Shown here: one piece after another, positions 1 to 6,625 of the stretch
Layout: every line of letters begins with the position of its first letter
How positions within the stretch are numbered: the first letter of the stretch is position 1
Source: Candidatus Omnitrophota bacterium
Lineage (GTDB): Bacteria > Omnitrophota > Gorgyraeia > 1-14-0-20-64-10 > JACQQZ01
Direction of reading: 5' to 3'
DNA: 7,827 nt
NCBI GenBank assembly: GCA_016206755.1
Contig: JACQQZ010000065.1
Span: forward strand, 1-7,827
Position numbers and translations under genes: made by a program
Notes under the pieces: generated by a model
The model's database searches: none
Told to the model about the DNA's origin: nothing
The model's input: the letters and a program-made list of their open reading frames with translations, nothing else

Positions 1-697
1 GGATAAGCTCAATGAAACGTGCAACCTCATGTTTCTTACGCAAACGCACGGCGTTCCATCGGCGCTCTGGATGGAATTCCAAGAAAATCAAAGCCCGTTC
101 AACTTCGTCAAGCAGTGAACGGTTTCTATTGCTGAAGCTCAGATTATGGGTGTAGGTCGGTGCATGTGCAGAGTAAGATCCTTCTGCCTCGAATAAACCC
201 TTAAGACAAACAATAAGATACTGACGCTCCGACAGGATCCATTCCGGCAGCTGCACATTTAGGGCACCACGAGGTCCGGTTGGAATTCCCAAACGTTCGC
301 TGAGTCTGGTTTGATATAAGCTTATATCGACAGCAGCCGCCTCTTTTCGCCGTTGCACCCAGGGTTCCTTGGAAAAAACAGCTTTCACCACTTTGACAAC
401 GTGTTTCCAAAGCAACGGTTTGTCTGCTCCCAGTACAATGCGTAATCGCTCACTCCGCGGGAACCTCTCGACATGGCCGTCGCCTAAAACCATCCCAATA
501 AGGAACGCGAGTTGTTCAGTTCTCACCAACGGGATATGAGTCAGCGGAATCTTTCCGGAAAGCCTCGCTTTCAATCGCCACTGGGCAAAGTTGTCAATAC
601 CTTTGGCCTTTAATGTCTCCGACATCTTGCGAACCCGCGGATCGTCCGCCTTTGTCTTGCCCCGATTCCATGCCGGTTGCCCCTCGGCGAATGGCAT
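1..697 (-). CDS. LAGLIDADG homing-endonuclease-like protein, C-terminus cut by window edge
   Basis: I translated this frame by hand: it is open from ATG at 697-695 to the window edge, giving 232 codons with no stop. Two LAGLIDADG-type helices are visible. The first is LAFLIGMVLGDGHV at residues 63-76, with catalytic acid D73. The second is CLKGLFEAEGS at 164-174, with acid E172. Two motifs in one chain indicate a monomeric, pseudo-symmetric DNA endonuclease. The N-terminus (AWNRGKTK at 9-16, then RVRKMSETLKAKG at 21-33) resembles the short DNA-binding extension common on such proteins. Family members are usually about 230-250 aa, so only a few residues are probably missing. No Shine-Dalgarno is seen; the start lies 6 bases after the TAA of the gltX remnant, and that TAA is in the same frame. 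Sampled lines are about 45-50% GC, well below the neighbouring genes, which suggests horizontal origin. It could also be a catalytically inactive or regulatory LAGLIDADG relative (WhiA-like proteins share the fold). Confidence 0.85.
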   Translation of the reverse strand, partial: MPFAEGQPAWNRGKTKADDPRVRKMSETLKAKGIDNFAQWRLKARLSGKIPLTHIPLVRTEQLAFLIGMVLGDGHVERFPRSERLRIVLGADKPLLWKHVVKVVKAVFSKEPWVQRRKEAAAVDISLYQTRLSERLGIPTGPRGALNVQLPEWILSERQYLIVCLKGLFEAEGSYSAHAPTYTHNLSFSNRNRSLLDEVERALIFLEFHPERRWNAVRLRKKHEVARFIELI

Positions 698-703
698 TTG
701 AAT

Positions 704-988
704 TTATGGTGCCGAACGGAGGGCGACGATGGCTTTGGAAGCGTCGCGCAAGCGCTTGACCGTCCTGGACTGACCCAAAACCTCCAGCGTGTGAAAAAGA
801 GAAGGGCCAACCGAGCGGCCGGTGACGGCGACCCGGGTTGGATGAATAAGTTCAGAAGCTTTGATCTTCAGTTCCTCGGCCAATTTTCGGCAACAGTCTT
901 CAATGGAAACAGCATCCCCTCCCATCCGAGCGGCTTGCTGTCGTAACTTGGCCTCGAAAGTCCACTGTGTTTCACGCGATCCACCCAT
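704..988 (-). pseudogene. Orphan gltX 3'-end: GltX C-terminal anticodon-binding domain only
   Basis: The 94-aa frame contains the hallmark end of glutamyl-tRNA synthetase: LAEELKIKASELIHP at residues 36-50, TRVAVTGRSVGPSL at 51-64, then LEVLGQSRTVKRLRDAS at 68-84. A complete GltX is about 460-500 aa, so the Rossmann catalytic domain and its HIGH and KMSKS motifs are absent. They cannot lie upstream because a methyltransferase ends 24 bases before the ATG. The final stretch matches the true gltX end at the right edge of this window in 12 of 17 residues, pointing to duplication within the lineage. Similarity to GltX is clear from about residue 30; residues 1-30 are uncertain. The frame is intact and has an ATG, so a small RNA-binding protein could still be made, but no ribosome site is seen. 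The most likely reading is a remnant left by duplication or by insertion of DNA at the gltX terminus. Confidence 0.75.
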
Positions 989-1012
989 GGTCCAAGAGCC
1001 AAAGGCAGAGGT

Positions 1013-1765
1013 TTATGCTGAGGCGGTTTTGGTCGCGCGCACCAGCGTATACGACCAGCGGTTCCGGGTCAAGCGCTTCTGTCCCCACCGTTCCAGTCCA
1101 TCGAAAGCGCTCTGCATCAGCGGAATACGCGCAAGGACCGGCAGGCCGAATTTGTAGTGAAACACGACGCGCCAAAGCGGAAAGGCATGCTCCATTTCCA
1201 GTTGGATGTCGCGGAATCCGCTTGCTTTGATGAGCCGTTCTACGGTCTCGGGAAATAAATCGCGGGACCGGCGTTCCTCCGGCTGGATGAATGAAAAAAT
1301 CCGGATGAACAGGTTCCGGCCGTTGGGCTCGATGCTCAGGAGCTTGCCCCCCGGTACGAGAACGCGCTGCGCCTCTTGAACGACAGCGGCCGGGTGTTCC
1401 ACGTGGTGGAGAACGTCCCGAACCAAAACCAAATCAAAGCTTTCATTTTGAAACGGCAATTTTTGCGCATCGCCGCAAACGCCCCTGCCCCCCGTCCGGC
1501 CGGCGGCAAATGCGGTTCTTTCCCACGACTGATCCAGCATCCAGCACTCCACGCCTTTTGGAAGCTGGGATAAGAGAAGGTTGCTTCCCTGCCCGCATCC
1601 GACTTCCAAAATGCGCCGGGCGGCGGAGATTTCTCGGTCAAGCATTTTCAAAACTTGCCGCTCGCATCGCGCCACATACGGATTGTCCATCTGCCAGGCA
1701 AACCGTTTGGCATCGCTCTGTTCAAAATAACTCTTCTGGCGCTGCAAGAAAGAACCGGTTTTCAC
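1013..1765 (-). CDS. Class I SAM-dependent methyltransferase (250 aa)
   Basis: The protein has a Rossmann-type SAM-binding core. Motif I is ILEVGCGQG at residues 53-61, an acidic residue at the end of strand 2 is in WMLDQS (75-80), the motif IV region is SFDLVLVRDVLHH at 109-121, and VLVPGGKLL spans 135-143. I chose GTG at 1765-1763 as the start because it overlaps the upstream stop as GTGA, like the other junctions of this operon. A longer in-frame ATG at 1831 would overlap the previous gene by 70 bases and add nothing recognisable. After the core comes IEPNGRN (145-151), then a hydrophobic and basic C-terminus that could lie on the membrane surface. It is the last enzyme of the glycosylation operon, so a glycan or lipid-linked substrate is likely; the methyl acceptor (O, N or C) cannot be told. 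It ends with TAA at 1015-1013. Confidence 0.88.
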   Translation of the reverse strand: MKTGSFLQRQKSYFEQSDAKRFAWQMDNPYVARCERQVLKMLDREISAARRILEVGCGQGSNLLLSQLPKGVECWMLDQSWERTAFAAGRTGGRGVCGDAQKLPFQNESFDLVLVRDVLHHVEHPAAVVQEAQRVLVPGGKLLSIEPNGRNLFIRIFSFIQPEERRSRDLFPETVERLIKASGFRDIQLEMEHAFPLWRVVFHYKFGLPVLARIPLMQSAFDGLERWGQKRLTRNRWSYTLVRATKTASA

Positions 1766-2520
1766 GGCTTGCGCCCGCAAATCAGGAGCGAGCCGGAAAT
1801 CTCGCGCAGCAGCGGGAGACGCTCCACCCATTGTCCGATCGTTCCAAAAACCGGGATCAGCGCGGGCGGAATCGACGGGTGCAGGAAGTCAAACGGGCGG
1901 ATCCCCACTTGCGAAAAACCAATCCGGCGCAATTGCCGCGCCAGCGGCCATCTGAAGAAAGCGGTTTCGTCCTCGGAATTTTGCATCCTGCGGCCGACCC
2001 ACCGGACGTTTCGCTCCAAAGCCACCTGGGGATTCATCATGTTCGGCTCCGACATCCAGAGAAAGCCACCTGACCTTAAAACACGGAGGCATTCGCGCAG
2101 GGCCGGTTCCACCGGAAGATGATGCAAGACGGAGTTGGCAATCACGGCATCGAACGCATCCTGCGGGTACGGCATGGCGGTGACATCCGCCACTTCCATT
2201 CTGACGTTGGGGTATTGAGCGCACTGTTCGGAGGCCACCCGAATCGATTCCGGAGAAATGTCGCACCCGGTCAAGCGAAGCGAGGGGCGCATCTGAAGCA
2301 GCTGCTTGGAAAGCGCCCCGGCCCCCGCCCCGAGCTCCAGCAGGGCCGGATCGGCTTGCCCTTGCAAGCGCTCGAAAATAAGCCGCGCGCGGCGGCGCAT
2401 CCTTGCCAGGCCGGCGGGGGTTTCACTGCCCCACCAAATGGCGCCGGACTCAAGCGCCAGGCGATCAAAATGCCGGCGTTCACGCTGCTGACGGGTCGTT
2501 GCGGCGGGGATCATCGTCAT
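1762..2520 (-). CDS. Class I SAM-dependent methyltransferase (252 aa)
   Basis: SAM-binding features are LLELGAGAG at residues 60-68 (motif I), the acidic residue in TGCDIS (84-89), the motif IV region DAFDAVIANSVLHHLP at 121-136, and the strand-5 region RVLRSGGFLW at 146-155. ATG at 2520-2518 is preferred because it makes an ATGA overlap with the stop of the fusion gene upstream; a second ATG follows two codons later. A longer start at 2553 would lie inside the previous gene. The segment SEPNMMNP (157-164) and the hydrophobic C-terminal part (IPPALIPVFGTIGQWVERL at 217-235) parallel the next methyltransferase, so the two may be diverged duplicates acting on related membrane-bound acceptors. 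The substrate is unknown; the role in glycan or carrier methylation is inferred from the operon. Confidence 0.88.
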   Translation of the reverse strand: MTMIPAATTRQQRERRHFDRLALESGAIWWGSETPAGLARMRRRARLIFERLQGQADPALLELGAGAGALSKQLLQMRPSLRLTGCDISPESIRVASEQCAQYPNVRMEVADVTAMPYPQDAFDAVIANSVLHHLPVEPALRECLRVLRSGGFLWMSEPNMMNPQVALERNVRWVGRRMQNSEDETAFFRWPLARQLRRIGFSQVGIRPFDFLHPSIPPALIPVFGTIGQWVERLPLLREISGSLLICGRKP

Positions 2521-3986
2521 GGGGCGAATTTGAGGCGGCGCGCCGCCACCCATGAAATTTTAAGCAGCTCCCAGCCGTTTCGAAAACGATGAATGTTGGT
2601 CTGACCGTAGACGCGTTCGCAGTAGCGCACCGGAATCTCTTTGATCTGGAGATTGAGGCGGGTCGCGCCGAAGATAAGATCGAAGTCTCCGAATGGGTCG
2701 GGATGCTGGAAAAAAGACCTCTGTGCGGCGATCCGTTCATAGTCTTTGCGCCACAACGCCTTGGTTCCGCACAGCGTATCGTGAAACTCCTGCTCCAAGA
2801 GATACGTGAACAGCACGCTGAAGGCCTTGTTGGCCATGAGATTGAGCATTTGCATCGCGCGGCCGTCCATCGGGTAGATGAGGCGCGTGCCGTTGACGAA
2901 TTCTCCCTTCCGGTCGGCGAGGGCGCGGTAAAATTTCGGCAACTCTTCCGGGGCAACCGTTAAATCGGCATCCAAAATGGTGATGATGTCGCCGGTGGCC
3001 GCGGCAAATCCCTCGCGAACGGCGGTCGCTTTGCCTTTGCCGGTTTGAGGAAAGACGCGGATGCGCAGGTCGGGCCGCGAACCGATCAAACGCTTGATCT
3101 CGTCGACCGTCCCATCGCTGGAATGCCCGTCTATGAAAATCAGCTCCGTCCAGGAGCCGGCGGCCGGCAGACGCTCAATCAAAGAGCAAATGGTCCCGCG
3201 CTCGTTGCGGCAAGGCACGACGACCGAAAAACTGGGGGCAATCTCGACGGGAGGGGCCTGGGGGCGGGCCACAACCGTCACGACCAATCCCAATCGGTTG
3301 AGAAGCGGCAGGCGCACCAAAATTCTATTGGCCAATGCCGACAACACCGGCAGGCGCACGGGGATAAGAACGCGTCTTCCGGAGCGGATCATTTCAAAAC
3401 CGGCCAATTCCAAAATCTCTTGCAGGATGGGCGTCGTCAGCCAATTCTGCGCGGGCTGCTTCATCTTCCAACCGAGGCGCTGGGCCAATCGCTCGAACGG
3501 CTCCCAGAGATAGCTGTATTCGGTGATCACAATGCGCGTGCGCGGATGGCAGACGCGATGAAGCGCCTCGAGGGCGCGCTGAATGTCCACCAAGCCGCCG
3601 AGCAAGCCGGATAAGATGACGTAATCGAATTTTTCGTTGAGGGCCAAATCTTCCGCATCATCGACGAAAAACTTCAGGTGCGCGTGGCGCGCCTTGGCCT
3701 GCTCAATGGCCGTCGGGCTCCAGTCAACACCCACGCCGTAGGAAGGTTTGACGGCGGCCAGCAAATTCCCGTCGCCGCAGCCGACTTCCAGAACGCGGTT
3801 GCCTTCGGGAATGGCGGATTGGAAAAAGCGCTTCAACTGCCGGTAGTAATAATCGTTGCGGCGTTTCCAGCGGGGGCGCTCCGCGGCGGTTTTTTCAAAA
3901 AAATCCTGCGCGCGCTTGCGGCGAGCGTCGTTGTGCCACCGGTTGGCATCGATGGAAGGAGCTTGTGGCTGCGCCAGAATCGTCAT
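2517..3986 (-). CDS. Bifunctional methyltransferase / GT2-family glycosyltransferase fusion
   Basis: This 489-aa protein has two domains. Residues 1 to about 240 form a class I SAM methyltransferase, with motif I RVLEVGCGDGNLL at 64-76, VGVDWS at 85-90 and the region FDYVILSGLLGGL at 120-132. Residues 252-489 form a GT-A fold of family GT2: SVVVPCRNE at 254-262, the acidic FIDGHSSDGT at 284-293, GKGKATAVREGF at 317-328, the metal-binding DAD at 339-341, and a C-terminal NGTRLIYP...CGTKALWR region (365-413) typical of dolichyl-phosphate-mannose-synthase-like enzymes. Those usually load a sugar onto a polyprenyl phosphate. I see no long transmembrane segment. ATG at 3986 overlaps the previous stop as ATGA. 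The linker (241-252) is short with no stop or frameshift, so the fusion looks real. The sugar and the methyl acceptor are unknown; the pairing suggests that a carrier-linked or nucleotide-activated sugar is both transferred and methylated. Confidence 0.9.
   Translation of the reverse strand: MTILAQPQAPSIDANRWHNDARRKRAQDFFEKTAAERPRWKRRNDYYYRQLKRFFQSAIPEGNRVLEVGCGDGNLLAAVKPSYGVGVDWSPTAIEQAKARHAHLKFFVDDAEDLALNEKFDYVILSGLLGGLVDIQRALEALHRVCHPRTRIVITEYSYLWEPFERLAQRLGWKMKQPAQNWLTTPILQEILELAGFEMIRSGRRVLIPVRLPVLSALANRILVRLPLLNRLGLVVTVVARPQAPPVEIAPSFSVVVPCRNERGTICSLIERLPAAGSWTELIFIDGHSSDGTVDEIKRLIGSRPDLRIRVFPQTGKGKATAVREGFAAATGDIITILDADLTVAPEELPKFYRALADRKGEFVNGTRLIYPMDGRAMQMLNLMANKAFSVLFTYLLEQEFHDTLCGTKALWRKDYERIAAQRSFFQHPDPFGDFDLIFGATRLNLQIKEIPVRYCERVYGQTNIHRFRNGWELLKISWVAARRLKFAP
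2534..2547. repeat. 14-bp GC palindrome just before a coupled start
   Basis: GGCGGCGCGCCGCC is a perfect palindrome near the end of the fusion gene, 13 bases upstream of the ATG at 2520. In the operon mRNA it could fold close to the ATGA junction and affect reinitiation. With such GC content chance is also likely. Confidence 0.3.
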
Positions 3987-4963
3987 CCGGCTCCCACGGC
4001 CATTTTATGGGCGCGGTACCATTCAATGGTTTGACGCAGCCCCTCCTCCAGCGAGGTGCGCGCCGCAAAACCGAACCGTTCCTTTGCGCGCGTCGTGTCG
4101 AGATGGCGGCGGGGCTGGCCATCCGGCTTGGAGGTATCGTAGACAAATTCCCCCCGGTAATCGGTCAACCGGGCAATCAGCCGGATCAAACCGGAAATTT
4201 TAATTTCCATGCCGGAGCCGATATTCACCGGTTCCGGATCGTTGTGGCGTTCTGCAGCCAAAACAATGGCTTCTGCGGCATCTTTGACAAAGAGAAATTC
4301 CCGCGACGGTCGGCCGCTGCCCCACAGCGTGACTTGGGGCAAATTTGCCTCTTTGGCTTGAAGGCATTTGAGGATGAGCGCGGGGATAACATGCGAGGTT
4401 TCCGGGTCAAAATTGTCTCCGGGCCCATAGAGATTGGTTGGAAACACCGTCACGGCATTCAAGCCGTATTCCGCCGCATAGGCCTGGGCTTGCACCAACA
4501 ACAGCTTCTTGGCCAATCCATAAGGGGCATTGGTCTCCTCGGGATATCCGTTCCAAAGGTCCGACTCGCGGAATGGAACCGGGGTGAGCTTGGGGTAGGC
4601 GCAAATGGTGCCCACTCCGAGAAATTTGCGCGCGCCGGAACGCCTTGCGTATTCCAAGACCAGCAATCCCATCATGGCGTTGTCATAGAAAAATTTTCCG
4701 GGATGCCTGGCATTGGCCCCAATGCCCCCCACGCGCGCCGCCAGGTGAATGACCAGGGTCGGTCGTGCTTGACCGTAAAGACGCTCGACGTCCGCGGCTT
4801 CGCGAAGGTCGCAATCGCGGCTGCGGGGGATAACGATGGTCCTGCACCCTTTTTCGCGCAATTTTTCCACGACATAGGAGCCGACAAAACCGGCTCCGCC
4901 GGTAACGAGGTCGCGCTCCTGTGGCCAAACCACCGGATGGACAACGGTTTTCAGATGTGGCAT
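3983..4963 (-). CDS. fcl: GDP-L-fucose synthase-like NAD(P)-dependent epimerase/reductase
   Basis: This is an extended short-chain dehydrogenase of the GDP-4-keto-6-deoxymannose epimerase/reductase type. Visible features are the nucleotide-binding TGGAGFVGS (21-29), HLAARVGGIGAN (73-84), the YGLAK catalytic pair Y148/K152, PTNLYGPGDNFD (175-186) and GRPSREFLFVKDAAEA (217-232). These motifs fit Fcl/WcaG better than other sugar epimerases. The known reaction converts GDP-4-keto-6-deoxy-D-mannose plus NADPH to GDP-L-fucose. The length of 326 aa is normal. ATG at 4963 was chosen because an AAGGAG lies 11 bases upstream; a TTG at 4987 would add 8 residues but overlaps that site. The 20 residues before TGG are somewhat long for the family. 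It is the first gene of the operon. Its usual partner gmd is not in the window, so the substrate must come from elsewhere, or the enzyme may use a different 4-keto sugar. Confidence 0.83.
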   Translation of the reverse strand: MPHLKTVVHPVVWPQERDLVTGGAGFVGSYVVEKLREKGCRTIVIPRSRDCDLREAADVERLYGQARPTLVIHLAARVGGIGANARHPGKFFYDNAMMGLLVLEYARRSGARKFLGVGTICAYPKLTPVPFRESDLWNGYPEETNAPYGLAKKLLLVQAQAYAAEYGLNAVTVFPTNLYGPGDNFDPETSHVIPALILKCLQAKEANLPQVTLWGSGRPSREFLFVKDAAEAIVLAAERHNDPEPVNIGSGMEIKISGLIRLIARLTDYRGEFVYDTSKPDGQPRRHLDTTRAKERFGFAARTSLEEGLRQTIEWYRAHKMAVGAG

Positions 4964-6625
4964 GATGGCTGCAACTCCTTGGAACAAAACATCCTAACAT
5001 ACTCGTCTTTGAACCGCAATTGCGCGAGCCGGCAGCGTCTGGTGTTGGGCGGATTGCTTTTCCTTGCAGCCCTTGTCTTGGGTTGGAAGCTCCCCTACCG
5101 GGGTCTCATCTATCCCGATGAATACACCTTATTCAATTATGTGGACTGGCTGGAACACCGGCCCGACGTCCGCACAACGCCGCTTAACCTCATCTGCGAC
5201 AGCATCCAAGGGAACTCCAAGCCCCTTTATATTCTGATCTTGAGGATCGCGTATTGGGCAACGGGGGGCACCGCTGCGACCCCTCTTTTCCTCTCCGCCT
5301 TGGCAGGCCTGGCGACCGTGCTGCTGACTTACCGCATCGGAAATTTCGTCTTCAACAAAAAAACGGCGATTTTAGCGGCGGCGCTCCTTGCGTTTTCCCC
5401 GTATTTTTTGCTCTATGCCCGCTCCGGATTTGCGCACATGGCGGCGGCAGCGCTCCTGGCATACGCCTTGTTGAAGTACCTTCAGGGCTGCCCCCCGGGG
5501 CGAACCGGCTTATTACTCGGAGCGGCTTTTTGCGCGCATTATTCGACGGCGATTTTCACGGTAACGGTTGTTCTGTGCGAAGCGCTCGACACGCTCATGA
5601 CCCGTCAATGGCGCATGGCGGGCCGGCGCCTGCTGCGTTTTATCGGGGGCTGGTGGCTGGTTCCGTTGTTTTTCGAGGGCTCCCGCTGGCTGAACAACCT
5701 GCTGCATCCATCCGGCACATCGTCGACTTCCCTGATTCATTATTGGATAGAAAATGCCGGAATCGCCGCCGCGATGGGCAATCCTAAGTTGGGGGCCTAC
5801 GGTTTTTATCTTTGGCATCTTCAGGGCCCGCTTTTTTGTCTGGCTCTTTTGGCCGGATTTTTTCTGCTCGCCTTCCCCTGGAAATCGCCTCCGGCTCCGG
5901 AGTTACGGCGGAAGTTTTTTCTGCTGACTTTTTTCCCTCTGGCATGGTGGAGTTTCGGCCCTCCGAACGGACAGATGATGCGGACATTGGCGGTGGCTAT
6001 TCCATACCTGTGCTTGGGAGTGGCCGGAAGTCTCGTGATGCTTTCGGAACGCGGACGCTCCGCAGCAGCACGGTTTCTGCCTGGAATTTTGGTTGCTGCA
6101 ATGATCGTCCTCTATCTTCCGCAGACACGCGCCGTGATGAGATGGCGGTCGGAATTTACGCAATTCCTGGCTTACAACCAGCAGCATCTTGCTGATTGCG
6201 TCCTGGTGACCTCTCAGATTGGAACATGGGGCCTTGTGAATCCGGCGTTCCTGGAAACGCAGCGGCAACAGCTCTACCCGGAAGCAGGTGAAACGCGTTT
6301 TGTGCATGCAGAGCGCGTGGAATTGATTGAGGCGGCAGTGGCGCGTGTCCAAAAACAACCGACCCACTGTTTGATTGCGCGCACCAATCTCTGGCGCTTT
6401 GAGAAATTTCTGGAGAATACCAAACGGCTCCAAACATTTGATTCCGTACAAGCGCAGTTCCCGATGGGAGTTTTTGAATCTCAGTTCACGGCCGGACAGT
6501 GGAATGAAATGGCGCGGTGCATTTCGAAAAATGCGACTCTAAGCGGAATCCATCCGACCGCTTTTCAAGATCTGTATCAGATGCCGGATGTTTATCTTTA
6601 CGAGTTGGAACGTACTGCTCAGTAG
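4955..6625 (+). CDS. Multi-pass GT-C-like membrane glycosyltransferase (PMT/ArnT-like)
   Basis: The 556-aa protein has many hydrophobic segments. The first spans about residues 29-44, followed by the loop LIYPDEYTLF (51-60). An acidic pair at this place after the first helix is the hallmark of GT-C transferases that take sugar from a polyprenyl-phosphate donor on the outer face of the membrane. Further hydrophobic stretches lie near 108-127, 138-154, 158-175, 185-208, 227-240, 290-307, 320-335, 345-363 and 373-388. The C-terminal 160 residues are soluble and probably extracytoplasmic. The open frame continues far upstream, but that part is antisense to the fcl-like gene. ATG at 4955 is the only ATG shortly before the first helix, although it overlaps the divergent gene by 9 bases and has no ribosome site. 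TTG at 5009 is a realistic alternative. It ends with TAG and overlaps the convergent gene by 7 bases. Acceptor and sugar are unknown. Confidence 0.8.
   Translation: MWHDGCNSLEQNILTYSSLNRNCASRQRLVLGGLLFLAALVLGWKLPYRGLIYPDEYTLFNYVDWLEHRPDVRTTPLNLICDSIQGNSKPLYILILRIAYWATGGTAATPLFLSALAGLATVLLTYRIGNFVFNKKTAILAAALLAFSPYFLLYARSGFAHMAAAALLAYALLKYLQGCPPGRTGLLLGAAFCAHYSTAIFTVTVVLCEALDTLMTRQWRMAGRRLLRFIGGWWLVPLFFEGSRWLNNLLHPSGTSSTSLIHYWIENAGIAAAMGNPKLGAYGFYLWHLQGPLFCLALLAGFFLLAFPWKSPPAPELRRKFFLLTFFPLAWWSFGPPNGQMMRTLAVAIPYLCLGVAGSLVMLSERGRSAAARFLPGILVAAMIVLYLPQTRAVMRWRSEFTQFLAYNQQHLADCVLVTSQIGTWGLVNPAFLETQRQQLYPEAGETRFVHAERVELIEAAVARVQKQPTHCLIARTNLWRFEKFLENTKRLQTFDSVQAQFPMGVFESQFTAGQWNEMARCISKNATLSGIHPTAFQDLYQMPDVYLYELERTAQ
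4975..4980 (-). promoter_or_regulatory. Shine-Dalgarno site of the fcl-like gene
   Basis: The minus strand reads AAGGAG here, 11 bases before the ATG at 4963. It is the best ribosome-binding site I saw at any start in the window and decides the start of the first operon gene. The downstream operon genes have no clear site of their own and appear to rely on ATGA/GTGA coupling. Confidence 0.6.
4991..5019 (-). promoter_or_regulatory. Possible weak sigma-70-type promoter for the glycosylation operon
   Basis: On the minus strand TTGCGG (5019-5014) and TAGGAT (4996-4991) are separated by exactly 17 bases. They match the -35 and -10 consensus at about 3/6 and 4/6 positions. Transcription would begin near 4984, giving a leader of about 20 bases that contains the AAGGAG. 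The matches are weak and the promoter rules of this organism are unknown. It would lie inside the 5' part of the divergent gene. Confidence 0.25.

Noticed and set aside
201..410. Small minus-strand frame of 69 aa near the left end
   Set aside because: It lies in another frame of the endonuclease gene, whose motifs are clear in the correct frame; its composition is not protein-like.
1..1012. Group I intron or intein housing the endonuclease
   Set aside because: The endonuclease has its own ATG after a stop codon, and no split host gene or intein splice motif is visible on the side within the window.
1510..2122. Two overlapping plus-strand frames of 155 and 187 codons
   Set aside because: Both are antisense to the two methyltransferases and have arginine/proline-rich, patternless sequences.
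3965..4954. Plus-strand open frame of about 330 codons upstream of and continuous with the GT-C gene
   Set aside because: It is antisense to the well-supported fcl-like gene, shows no membrane or domain pattern, and is explained by GC-rich codon use keeping the opposite frame open.
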